NCBI GenBank assembly: GCA_963809925.1
Contig: CAWELH010000008.1
Span: forward strand, 62,001-126,000
Direction: 5' to 3'
Source: DASQZK01 sp963809925
GTDB taxonomy: Bacteria; Bacteroidota; Bacteroidia; Bacteroidales; GCA-2748055
Length of the DNA stretch: 64,000 nucleotides
Translations under genes and position numbers: made by a program
The notes under the pieces: generated by a model
What the model saw: only the letters and a program-made list of their open reading frames with translations
Told to the model about the DNA's origin: nothing
Database searches by the model: none
Shown here: positions 18,614 to 26,794 of the stretch, in pieces
Position numbering within the stretch: position 1 is the first letter of the stretch
How the letters are laid out: each line of letters opens with the position of its first letter

Positions 18614-18799
18614 GAAATAAATTTTGAGCTCCTGGGATTCTTACAAATATATAGAATTATATATAAAATCGATATTTTTGGCCCTGCATACACGGCCATC
18701 CACGGGCAAAACCGTGGCTATTCTTTGGTTACCGCTCCGCGGTTCCTGGTAAATACCTACCCGAAAAAATCTCTGCCCTTAGGATTCACGATAAAGAAC

Positions 18800-18839
18800 T
18801 TCATCACTTCATCATTTCATCATTTCATCACTTCATCAC
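18800..18839. repeat. 8-bp tandem repeat array (TTCATCAC, 5 copies)
   Basis: Five consecutive 8-base units, TTCATCAC or TTCATCAT. The same unit in another phase (ATCACTTC) makes up part of the array at 25038-25125. It lies upstream of the T9SS cargo gene, within a 280-base spacer that also holds a CCACGG/CCGTGG hairpin at 18700-18717. Confidence 0.85.
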
Positions 18840-18893
18840 TACCCCACAACCTTTTTCTCATTTTTCAGTATAAAAAGAGAAAACCTGATAACC

Positions 18894-20294
18894 ATGAAAA
18901 AGAGTCATTTCATCGTCCAGGGTATAATTTTGTCCGGTCTCTTACTTATGCCTGCTATGGGATGGTCGCAATGTACACCTTTGAAAATTGACCTTGGAAA
19001 CGACACCGTCCTTTGTGAAGGGGACGCAATGATCATCGATGCGGGGGCAGCGGATTCATACAATTGGCAGGACAATAGCCACGATAGATACCTGAGCGTT
19101 ACATCAGCCGGAGTTTATGCAGTGGTGGCTACAAATGACTGTTCGTCAGATACCGATACCCTTATTGTTACACAAGCACAGTTGCCCGACTTCACACTGA
19201 ACAGGCCTGTGGGAGACTATTTCTGCAAAGGTGAAACCGTGGAGATCGAGGCTGGAAATTTAAGCCCATTGACAGGACTGACATTTGACTGGTCGGTAAG
19301 TACGGAAAGCGAAACACGAGCCACCGTCGACACTACAACCAATCTTTCCCTTCTCGTCACAGACCTTAACGGATGCAAGCGACAGAAGGAAATCAATATC
19401 GAATTTCAGTATCCATACGAAATGGAAAAGGTCCTGCTCGCAACATACAATACTGCAAGCGACCGGAATATGATCATTTGGAGCCGAACACAAGGAAAAC
19501 GAACCGATACTTATTCTGTATTCAACGGTGTAACAGAAAGCAATCTGCTTCGTGATGTCGCATTTACCGAGACCAACATGATCATTGATGAATCTACAAA
19601 CCCACACACAAAGGCGGCATTTTATAACCTCAGAGTAAAAGATTCATGTCAGAACACGTCGCAGCTGAAACTTGAAAATGGTCACCGGACCATGTTCCTG
19701 GAAACTGCAATAAACCTCGGGAAGAACATTCTGCAATGGAGCCGTTATCAGGGCTTCGATTTCGATTATTATTATATCTACCGTGGTGAATCAGGCGATA
19801 ACATGGCTCTGATCGACTCTCTGGCAAACGACAGGATAATCGACAATATGAAATATGTTGATCTCACCGGTAAGACGGACCAGCTATACTATTACCAAAT
19901 AGCAGTCAAAACACCAGAGCCAGTATATTACGATATCCACGATGGCAAAAAAAGCAATGGAGGTCCCTTCGCCCACTCTTTGTCAAACCTTGAAGACAAT
20001 AAACTTAAAACACCGGTTACTGCCTATATCGACCCATATATCAGGGTGTTCCCGAATCCTTTTACCGAAGTTGCTCAGGTTAGATATACCATTAGAAAAG
20101 ATACACATGTCAGGATTGATATCTACAACCTGTCAGGTAAACATGTGATAACTTTACTTCAGGAAAAACAGTCGCCAGGAACCCATACGATACCAGTTCG
20201 GGCTTCGGAATTGGGAATGGTTGCCGGTATTTATTTCATCACAGTGAATGTGGAAGAGGCAGGTAACTTTACGCTCAAACTTATTCAGCAATAA
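18894..20294 (+). CDS. Secreted protein with type IX secretion C-terminal sorting domain
   Basis: A 466-residue cargo protein. A signal peptide (GIILSGLLLMPAMGWSQ) leads into Ig/PKD-like modules: LGNDTVLCEGDAMIIDAG and YNWQDNS near 30-55 are typical of gliding-associated adhesin repeats, with fibronectin-like stretches after residue 175. The last 75 residues form the type A sorting domain: VFPNPFTEVAQVRY, IDIYNLSGKHV and GIYFITVNVEEAG. Such domains direct export through the T9SS and attachment to the surface, so the protein is probably a surface or extracellular adhesin-like protein. No catalytic domain is seen. Confidence 0.87.
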   Translation: MKKSHFIVQGIILSGLLLMPAMGWSQCTPLKIDLGNDTVLCEGDAMIIDAGAADSYNWQDNSHDRYLSVTSAGVYAVVATNDCSSDTDTLIVTQAQLPDFTLNRPVGDYFCKGETVEIEAGNLSPLTGLTFDWSVSTESETRATVDTTTNLSLLVTDLNGCKRQKEINIEFQYPYEMEKVLLATYNTASDRNMIIWSRTQGKRTDTYSVFNGVTESNLLRDVAFTETNMIIDESTNPHTKAAFYNLRVKDSCQNTSQLKLENGHRTMFLETAINLGKNILQWSRYQGFDFDYYYIYRGESGDNMALIDSLANDRIIDNMKYVDLTGKTDQLYYYQIAVKTPEPVYYDIHDGKKSNGGPFAHSLSNLEDNKLKTPVTAYIDPYIRVFPNPFTEVAQVRYTIRKDTHVRIDIYNLSGKHVITLLQEKQSPGTHTIPVRASELGMVAGIYFITVNVEEAGNFTLKLIQQ

Positions 20295-20542
20295 CTTTCC
20301 AAACTTGTGCTAAATGAAAAACATACTATAGCCTTTCCGGGCTTTTGTGTACAATCCTGTTGTAACAATATCTGCCCGATGTGATAGAGATGATGTTGCG
20401 ATAACCATGGGCTGAAAGGCCGGCTTCATAAAACTATGCATTTTACGGTAAATGCAGGCGGCGGGATGTGTCTCATCCGGGTTCAGATCGACGACCGGGT
20501 TATCAGCAAAATGATTCGTACGCAACAGGAAAGCAAGGTCTC

Positions 20543-21562
20543 TCAATGAGGATCATAAGCGGAAAGACGCAGAATTTCCTGGTAGTTTCTCTCACTCATA
20601 ATGTCGCTGAAACTGAGGTCGGGATTCCTTCGGGCATAGGCCTTCACGATCTGCCACCCCGACCAGACAGCCGCCCTTCCCGGCGATTCACCTGTAAAGA
20701 GAGTCGTATAGGGTGCCGGACCGGTGAGCTTTCGGATCTCCATTGGATCCTGTGAGAACAGCGATTTGTTTTCAACAAGCGCCACCCACATCTGTTCCTC
20801 ATTATTTTTGCACCACTTCAGCTGCTCCCTGCTAAATCCGATCTTCAGTGTGTCAGCTTCATCGGGCAACATATGATCCAGAAAATACATGATCTGTCCT
20901 TCATGGATCATATGTGCGAGAACATTGTCAACCGAATCATTGTATGGGAAACATTGATTGCCCCAGGCATACATAGCATCTGAAGGGATCTTTTCAGGTA
21001 TCATGAGCATCCGGCGATATTGCGGGATCCCAAGACGTTCGTAGTAATCAGAACCTGCACCCAGGTACATATCCAGACCAATACCAATATACTCTGATAC
21101 TGTGAAGTAAGGATTATTAAAACGGCTGACAAAGCTGATGACATCCGGAATGGTGTCGTTGGGAAAATAATAGCTGTATCTTTTCAGGGCATCCGAAAAT
21201 TCCTTCTCAAGGTGGGAGAGGTCAGTGAAAACAGCCTGTGTTGTGTCGTATACTTCACGGTTTAAGGGGTCGTTGATAAACAGCGCCAGGTTGGCTGCAA
21301 AATCCCGTTGGGCAGGAGTTCCGATCCCAATTACGTAGTAACTGAACACATCCAGAAAATCATCATACTCCCGATATAGCGCATTGATGCCATCTGCAAG
21401 CGTGTCAGTATTCATCGTAAATAGCTCACGGTCAAAGCGGTGGATACTCACATGCAGATCACTATCTGATATATCCGGGCCCTTGCCTCCCCGTCCGCAG
21501 GAACAGAGTATGAAGGCTCCCAGTAAGGGGAACAATAAAAATCTGGATCTACTCAGGTTCAT
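20543..21562 (-). CDS. gldB: Gliding motility-associated lipoprotein GldB
   Basis: A 339-residue lipoprotein resembling GldB. The lipobox is in AFILCSCGRGG after a hydrophobic signal. Family-like features are IHRFDRELF near residue 45, the conserved YIGIGLDMYLG near 175 and the downstream histidine segment LAHMIHEGQIMYFLD near 225. GldB is needed for gliding and the associated secretion apparatus in flavobacteria, and the homologue in non-gliding Bacteroidota is kept for unclear reasons. ATG 21562 is chosen because it directly precedes the signal peptide; an upstream TTG in frame is less likely. gldC, its usual partner, is not seen next to it. Confidence 0.82.
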   Translation of the reverse strand: MNLSRSRFLLFPLLGAFILCSCGRGGKGPDISDSDLHVSIHRFDRELFTMNTDTLADGINALYREYDDFLDVFSYYVIGIGTPAQRDFAANLALFINDPLNREVYDTTQAVFTDLSHLEKEFSDALKRYSYYFPNDTIPDVISFVSRFNNPYFTVSEYIGIGLDMYLGAGSDYYERLGIPQYRRMLMIPEKIPSDAMYAWGNQCFPYNDSVDNVLAHMIHEGQIMYFLDHMLPDEADTLKIGFSREQLKWCKNNEEQMWVALVENKSLFSQDPMEIRKLTGPAPYTTLFTGESPGRAAVWSGWQIVKAYARRNPDLSFSDIMSERNYQEILRLSAYDPH

Positions 21563-21682
21563 TAATGAAGCTTTAAAGGTGTCGCGGTGAATAAATATTA
21601 TACTTTTGTACAAAATAAAATGCTAAATTAATAAACCCTTCCGGATTACCCATTATTGTCCGGAATATCAAACAGAAAAGCT

Positions 21683-22339
21683 ATGGTAAAGAGACTGCTT
21701 CTCCCTCTGTTCCTCATTCTTACAGGCATAAACCTCAGTGCACAGAATGCCAGGTTCAGTTTTATGTTTAGTCCGCAAATATCGTGGATGACCGTCAATA
21801 AAGGAAATATTAATTCAGACGGAGCAGTTGGCGGAATCAACACAGGTATCGAACTTGATCTCTTTTTTGCCGAACATTATGCGTTCTCAACCGGACTGAC
21901 AATCAACAACCTGGGTGGCAGGCTGATTTATGGTGACAGTATCAATATAACCGCCAATGGAAGCCACCTCCTTATCAGTCCAGGGAAATCAATAAGGTAT
22001 AACCTCCAGTACATTTCTATCCCGCTGGGATTGAAGTTTAAGACCATCGAGATCGGCTATTCAACATTTTGGGTAAATGCAGGGCTTACTCCAATGATCA
22101 ACCTGCGCGCCAGAGCAACTACGGATGACGGGACATTCAGTAAAACAGATTTGAAGGATGAAACCGGCGCATTCAATTTGAATTATTTTATTGAAGCAGG
22201 CGTAGAATACAGCCTTGGCGGGAGTACGGCCATTGTCGCCGGACTGGGATACTACCCGGGTTTAATGGATGTAACAAACCGTTCGGCAGATAAAGTCAAT
22301 ACGTATTCTGTGGCCCTTGTACTAGGTATTTTGTTTTAA
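21683..22339 (+). CDS. PorT-like outer-membrane beta-barrel protein
   Basis: A 218-residue exported protein with signal peptide (LLLPLFLILTGINLSAQ), then alternating amphipathic strands of a small outer-membrane barrel: FSTGLTINNLGGRLIY near 60, YISIPLGLKFKTIEIGY near 115, and a final strand TYSVALVLGILF. The family is the outer-membrane barrel/PorT-like group of Bacteroidota, whose PorT member belongs to the T9SS. Here this is only a resemblance. A TACTTTTG box at 21601-21608 may be its -7 promoter element. It lies 12 bases before nadE and is probably co-transcribed with it. Confidence 0.72.
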   Translation: MVKRLLLPLFLILTGINLSAQNARFSFMFSPQISWMTVNKGNINSDGAVGGINTGIELDLFFAEHYAFSTGLTINNLGGRLIYGDSINITANGSHLLISPGKSIRYNLQYISIPLGLKFKTIEIGYSTFWVNAGLTPMINLRARATTDDGTFSKTDLKDETGAFNLNYFIEAGVEYSLGGSTAIVAGLGYYPGLMDVTNRSADKVNTYSVALVLGILF

Positions 22340-22351
22340 TCCACCACTATC

Positions 22352-24004
22352 ATGAAAATCGCTTTAGCCCAACTTGATTATCACATCGGAAATTTTCTTG
22401 AGAACACCACCAGCATAGTCCTTGAGATCAAAAAGGCACAACAGTATAATGCCGATCTTATCGTATTCTCAGAATTGTCGATTTGCGGATATCCCCCATT
22501 GGACCTGCTCGAACGAAAAGAATTTATTCAACGCTGTGAGGTGGAAATCAATAAGATAGCGAGAATCTGTAATCAAATAGGTGCCATCATAGGCGGACCT
22601 TCACTAAACCCCGATCCAAAAGGAAAAATGCTCTTCAACACCGCTTATTTCCTGAATGAAGGGAAAATCAAACAGGTTTTTTATAAATCCCTTCTACCCA
22701 CCTATGACATTTTCGATGAATACCGCTATTTTGAACCCAATACCAACTTCAGCCTCCTTGAATTCAAAGGAAAGAAAATCGCTGTAACCATCTGTGAGGA
22801 TCTTTGGGATAACCAGCCTGTCGAAAATGAGTTCGCCCGAAGAAGGCTTTATAAACTGAGTCCTATGAAGGAGCTGGCAAAACTCGGGCCAGATTTCATC
22901 ATTAATATTGCCGCGTCACCCTTTTCACATACACGTGTCGAAAGCAAAAAGCAAATTTTCATTGACAAAGCTAAAGATTTTAACCTTCCTGTTATTTATG
23001 TAAATCAGGTGGGTGCTCAGACACAACTGATTTTCGAGGGCGGGAGCATGGCCATTGATAACAAAGGCGAGATCATCGAGCAACTCAATTTCTTTTCACC
23101 TGATGTAAGAATCATCGAACTGGAGCATCTGAACGGGAAAAAAAAGCCAAAGGTATTTGAAAAAACTGACAGGCTTAAGATGATGCATGATGCCCTTGTG
23201 ACCGGAATCAAGGGCTATTTTGGTAAAATGGGCTTTTCAAAGGCAGTTGTGGGATTATCAGGTGGGATTGACTCGGCTATTACCCTGGTACTCGCAGCCC
23301 AGGCACTTGGAAATGACAATGTTCATGCTCTACTTATGCCGTCAGAATATTCTTCAGAGCATTCTGTCTCTGATTCAGTAAAACTTGTTGGTAACCTCGG
23401 TGTGAGTTCTGATGTGATTAAAATTCATGAAATATTCAATGATTACCAGACTTCGCTTAAACCAATGTTTAAAGACCTCCCTGAAGATATCGCTGAAGAA
23501 AATATACAGTCGCGGATCAGAGGTACACTCCTGATGGCTTACAGCAATAAATTAGGCCATATTCTCCTTAATACCAGTAATAAAAGTGAAACCGCCGTCG
23601 GATATGGTACACTTTACGGAGACATGAGCGGAGGGCTTTCAGTACTCGGCGATGTATATAAAACGGAAGTCTATGAACTCGCCCGGTATATCAACCGGAA
23701 AAAGGAGGTTATCCCGGAAAACATCATTTCCAAACCACCTTCCGCTGAGCTGAAGCTCAATCAAAAAGATACCGATTCACTCCCGGAATACGATATCCTC
23801 GATAATATCCTGAATGAATATATTGAAAAACAAATGACTCCGGATGAGATTGTTTGCTCAGGATTTGATGCCGATCTGGTAAGTAAGATCATCAAGATGG
23901 TCAACATGAATGAATACAAAAGATATCAAACACCTCCAATTTTGAGGATATCTTCAAAAGCATTTGGAGCGGGCAGACGTATACCATTGGTTGCAAAATA
24001 TTAG
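22352..24004 (+). CDS. nadE: Glutamine-dependent NAD+ synthetase
   Basis: A 550-residue enzyme that makes NAD+ from nicotinate adenine dinucleotide, ATP and glutamine. The N-terminal nitrilase-type glutaminase has the Glu-Lys-Cys triad (FSELSICGYPP near 40, FYKSLLPTYDIFDEYRYF near 110, AVTICEDLWDN near 147). The C-terminal synthetase has the ATP pyrophosphatase loop VVGLSGGIDSAITL near 295 and GTLYGDMSGGLSVLGDVYKT near 420. The length suits the two-domain form. Its closeness to gldB matches the gldB-nadE neighbourhood known in flavobacteria. Confidence 0.95.
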   Translation: MKIALAQLDYHIGNFLENTTSIVLEIKKAQQYNADLIVFSELSICGYPPLDLLERKEFIQRCEVEINKIARICNQIGAIIGGPSLNPDPKGKMLFNTAYFLNEGKIKQVFYKSLLPTYDIFDEYRYFEPNTNFSLLEFKGKKIAVTICEDLWDNQPVENEFARRRLYKLSPMKELAKLGPDFIINIAASPFSHTRVESKKQIFIDKAKDFNLPVIYVNQVGAQTQLIFEGGSMAIDNKGEIIEQLNFFSPDVRIIELEHLNGKKKPKVFEKTDRLKMMHDALVTGIKGYFGKMGFSKAVVGLSGGIDSAITLVLAAQALGNDNVHALLMPSEYSSEHSVSDSVKLVGNLGVSSDVIKIHEIFNDYQTSLKPMFKDLPEDIAEENIQSRIRGTLLMAYSNKLGHILLNTSNKSETAVGYGTLYGDMSGGLSVLGDVYKTEVYELARYINRKKEVIPENIISKPPSAELKLNQKDTDSLPEYDILDNILNEYIEKQMTPDEIVCSGFDADLVSKIIKMVNMNEYKRYQTPPILRISSKAFGAGRRIPLVAKY

Positions 24005-24083
24005 TTTGAATGGCGTTTTTACCCCCATTTGCTTAATTTTTATGACATTTTGGAGGTTCAATAAAAAAATCGATTAAATTTTC

Positions 24084-24091
24084 TACCTTTG
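24084..24091 (+). promoter_or_regulatory. Probable -7 promoter box of the Crp/Fnr gene
   Basis: TACCTTTG matches TAnnTTTG and lies 38 bases before the ATG at 24129. A well-placed TTTG -33 box is missing, so activation by a regulator is possible. Confidence 0.45.
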
Positions 24092-24128
24092 GGTGTTATT
24101 GAACATATTAACGTAAAATTAATAGTAA

Positions 24129-24833
24129 ATGCTACAGGAAAGGATTATTAACTGTGATAATTGCATCGACAATCCGAAATCTGTTTTCAATGTTCTGCTG
24201 CCGAAAGAAAAGGAAATGATAAGAAAAAGCCACACATGTGCTTTTTATAAAAGAGGGGAGATTATTTTCAAGGAAGGAGACAAACCTTCGGCACTTATCT
24301 GCCTCTCGGAAGGCAAGGTAAAAGTATTTAAGGAAGGGGTGGGCGGAAGGGAACAGATCGTTAGAATGGCCAAACCTATTGGTTTCATCGGTTACCGGGC
24401 ACTTTTCGCTGAAGAACATCATACCGCCACCGCCGTGGCAATTGAAGACTGCACTGTATGTATTATCGACAAGGATACTCTTTATAAGCTCTTGCGTTCA
24501 AATTCGGATCTTTCGATCAATATAATCAAAGCATTTGCCACCGAACTCGGCTTCTCAAATAACAGGACAGTGACGCTGACGCAAAAGCATATCAGGGGAA
24601 GACTGGCTGAATCATTGATTTTTCTGAAAGATACATACGGCTATGAAGATGACGGCCAGACCATTAAAATATACCTCTCCAGGGAAGATGTTGCCAACTT
24701 ATCTAACATGACCACCTCAAACGCCATCCGGACACTCTCTACCTTCGCTCAGGAAGGGGTGATCTCGATTGACGGACGTAAGATCAAGATCCTCGATCTG
24801 GCCAAGCTCGAGCGGATCAGTGACCTGGGATAA
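24129..24833 (+). CDS. Crp/Fnr family transcriptional regulator
   Basis: A 234-residue regulator. The N-terminal cyclic-nucleotide-binding fold runs from about 35 to 150 (FKEGDKPSALICLSEGKVK, VRMAKPIGFIGYRALFAEE), followed by the dimer helix and a C-terminal winged helix with DVANLSNMTTSNAIRTLSTF near 195. The N-terminus has CDNC at residues 9-12 and Cys at 38, which hints at a metal or Fe-S sensor as in FNR, but the spacing is not the classical one. Its targets cannot be read from the window. It stands alone, after nadE. Confidence 0.88.
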   Translation: MLQERIINCDNCIDNPKSVFNVLLPKEKEMIRKSHTCAFYKRGEIIFKEGDKPSALICLSEGKVKVFKEGVGGREQIVRMAKPIGFIGYRALFAEEHHTATAVAIEDCTVCIIDKDTLYKLLRSNSDLSINIIKAFATELGFSNNRTVTLTQKHIRGRLAESLIFLKDTYGYEDDGQTIKIYLSREDVANLSNMTTSNAIRTLSTFAQEGVISIDGRKIKILDLAKLERISDLG

Positions 24834-24953
24834 GGGTGATTTCAGGATGCGTAGAGGCGATGCCGTGAGGTAACTCAAAATCCTCTTTCGAAGCTCATTG
24901 TCGCAAATAGGAATGGCTTTCATTGTGCGGATTCAGATATAATAGCCCCTTGT

Positions 24954-25017
24954 GAGTTGTTGAGTTGTTGAGTTGTTGTGTTGTTGTGTTGTTGAGTTGT
25001 TGAGTTGTTGAGTTGTT
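24954..25017. repeat. 8-bp tandem repeat array (GAGTTGTT, 8 copies)
   Basis: Eight consecutive units: three GAGTTGTT, two GTGTTGTT, three GAGTTGTT, ending just before TAATTTG. It is quasi-complementary to the array at 25038-25125 (AACTC against GAGTT), so the two could pair as a long hairpin. Confidence 0.9.
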
Positions 25018-25037
25018 AATTTGAAGATTTAAAGGAC

Positions 25038-25125
25038 ATAACTCCCTCACTTCATAACTCCATAACTCCCTCACTTCATAACTCCATCACTCCATCACTT
25101 CATAACTCCATAACTCCATCACTTC
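25038..25125. repeat. 8-bp tandem repeat array (ATAACTCC/ATCACTTC, 11 copies)
   Basis: Eleven 8-base units of a mixed family (ATAACTCC, CTCACTTC, ATCACTCC, ATCACTTC). The last part, from 25100, lies inside the 3' end of the probable anti-sigma gene and encodes its last residues and stop codon. Confidence 0.9.
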
Positions 25126-25489
25126 CCCCTTCAATCCCTGACCTCCGAAACATGTACTTCAGTATAATATCATTAAACAGCCAGGTGAACAGGATGAGTA
25201 CCGCAACGGGGAAGATGATGGCCCTGTATTTGCCCATAAATATCCCGACGGTGTGAATATCGGCGATACCCAGTACGAGGAAAGTGGTCGTCAGGATCAC
25301 GAAAGTGGCAATGACAAGTCCCACCTTCATGGTTGATTCAAAAGCTAACTCCTTGAGGATATCCGGCTTCTCAATCTTTCTCATCACGCGTGCAGTCAGC
25401 CCGCCGGGAACAGATGTGAAAGAACCATCCTCCAGAGCATCGGTGATCAGATCATCGAGCATTCCGTATTTTTTATCTTCATTTTCCAT
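25100..25489 (-). CDS. Probable anti-sigma factor, two-helix membrane protein
   Basis: A 129-residue protein starting at ATG 25489, whose first base overlaps the stop of the ECF sigma gene. The first 55 residues are soluble and charged (MENEDKKYGMLDDLITDAL), followed by two transmembrane helices (VGLVIATFVILTTTFLVLG and AIIFPVAVLILFTWLFND). The tight coupling to an ECF sigma gene and the cytoplasmic-tail/membrane layout fit an anti-sigma factor, though no zinc-type HxxxCxxC motif is present. The C-terminal residues (GSDGVMEL) and the stop are made by the 8-bp repeat array, which suggests the 3' end was rewritten by repeat expansion. Confidence 0.6.
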   Translation of the reverse strand: MENEDKKYGMLDDLITDALEDGSFTSVPGGLTARVMRKIEKPDILKELAFESTMKVGLVIATFVILTTTFLVLGIADIHTVGIFMGKYRAIIFPVAVLILFTWLFNDIILKYMFRRSGIEGGSDGVMEL

Positions 25490-26079
25490 CACTCCCTGAT
25501 TTTATCGTTGTTCGAAAAATCGTGCTGCATATCGGGAGCCATTCTGATCAGTTTCTCCTTAATGGCAGCCCTCCCGCGGCTAATGTAACTTTTTACAGTT
25601 CCTTCCGGCATCCCGGTAATTTCCGAAATTTCTGTGTACGAGAATTGTTCAAGATGGTACATAGTGATCACCGTCCTGTACTGCAAAGGCAACTGATCAA
25701 TGATACGGTGGATCACCGCCTTGATATCCTCTCTCTTCAATGTCTCCAGGGGGTTGCCGGTTTCAGGCATTGCAATCTCAAGTCTTGTGGGTTCTCCGGT
25801 GAAAATCACCTTCTCCCGGCCCTTTTTCCTGAGATAATCGGTGCTTACGTTGAACGCAAGTGCGCCTATCCATGTTGAAAGTTTCGACTCCCCCCGGAAT
25901 TTATGGATATCCCGGTATACCCTGATAAAGACTTCCTGCGCAAGATCTTCGGCATCTTCCCGCTGCCTGACCATCCTTAATACAAGATGCCACACCATGT
26001 TATTGTACTTGTCAACAAGGTGCCGGAAGGCATTTCGGTTCCCCTTTCTGATCTGCTGTATCAGGTCCTCATCATTCAT
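25489..26079 (-). CDS. ECF-type RNA polymerase sigma factor
   Basis: A 196-residue sigma-70 family factor of the extracytoplasmic-function type. Region 2 has DAEDLAQEVFIRVYRDIHKF and STWIGALAFNVSTDYLRKK, and region 4 has FSYTEISEITGMPEGTVKSY (helix-turn-helix) near 155. The ATG at 26079 (MNDEDLIQQIRKG) is preferred; a TTG 13 codons upstream also gives an open frame. It is followed directly by the membrane anti-sigma candidate, and a small membrane protein is encoded divergently, together forming a typical envelope-signal module. Confidence 0.9.
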   Translation of the reverse strand: MNDEDLIQQIRKGNRNAFRHLVDKYNNMVWHLVLRMVRQREDAEDLAQEVFIRVYRDIHKFRGESKLSTWIGALAFNVSTDYLRKKGREKVIFTGEPTRLEIAMPETGNPLETLKREDIKAVIHRIIDQLPLQYRTVITMYHLEQFSYTEISEITGMPEGTVKSYISRGRAAIKEKLIRMAPDMQHDFSNNDKIRE

Positions 26080-26222
26080 TTGTACTATGAGTCGATTCGG
26101 GGTGATATTTTGTTGCAAATTACAGCCCTTTTTTCATATATCAGAAAAATCATGCAACAATTTCTGACCGGCCTTCGACAAATGTTACAACAAACAATTT
26201 AATAAATTTAAAACTGAAAGTC

Positions 26223-26579
26223 ATGAGAGAAGTTCTTGCAACAGCTATCGTATTTTTTGCGATCTACCACATTATCAAATCTTTTACAGACTTCCTCCTG
26301 CGCAGGAAGATTGTTAAGATGGGGCATATTGAAGAAGCAGGTATCCTGACACAGCAGATCGAAAGTAAGGAAGAAAACCGTTATCCAACGCTTAAATGGG
26401 GTCTGGTATCCTTTTTGGCCGGACTGGGTCTGATCCTGATTACCATCCTATCGAAAACAACCATGCCCTGGATATTTGATAATGAAGGAACAATCCTGGC
26501 ATTTGGTATCGAACTTGTATTTATTTCCGTCGGCTTCCTGATCTATTTCTTTATCATGAATGGCAGGAAGGGAGATTGA
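26223..26579 (+). CDS. Small membrane protein divergent from the ECF sigma gene (DUF6249-like)
   Basis: A 118-residue protein. It has an N-terminal hydrophobic helix (VLATAIVFFAIYHIIKSF), a basic/charged loop with EEAGILTQQIESKEENRYP, and two further helices (GLVSFLAGLGLILITIL and LAFGIELVFISVGFLIYFF). The arrangement resembles DUF6249 membrane proteins that often accompany ECF sigma operons in Bacteroidota; this is a judgement from pattern only. It may be a target or a modulator of the neighbouring sigma factor. Confidence 0.6.
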   Translation: MREVLATAIVFFAIYHIIKSFTDFLLRRKIVKMGHIEEAGILTQQIESKEENRYPTLKWGLVSFLAGLGLILITILSKTTMPWIFDNEGTILAFGIELVFISVGFLIYFFIMNGRKGD

Positions 26580-26794
26580 GAGCCTTCTGGGTAAAGGTCA
26601 TGCCGACCTATCCCACAAGAAATCGCATCCTTTTCCCGGGCGGATTGTGGACACTTTCAGTGCGGGCCACAAGCCGACCGGGTGTTTTCGCGTCCGCCTG
26701 TGACATAAGCATAGCGGAAAACATTTTCCTTCTGTACAGAATAGTAACTTTTAGCGTAGTATGCCAGGAGAGATCTGATTCTGCCGGTTTTTCT

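Noticed and set aside
18700..18717. CCACGG/CCGTGG hairpin as a terminator
   Set aside because: It has a six-base stem and no T-run on either side. It lies downstream of no gene end that needs it.
20310..20546. 78-residue reverse frame following gldB, at the position where gldC might be expected
   Set aside because: The sequence does not resemble GldC or any family, and its start depends on the gldB stop overlap. It is likely chance.
24954..25125. CRISPR-like array
   Set aside because: Units are only 8 bases, there are no unique spacers of constant length, and no cas genes are near.
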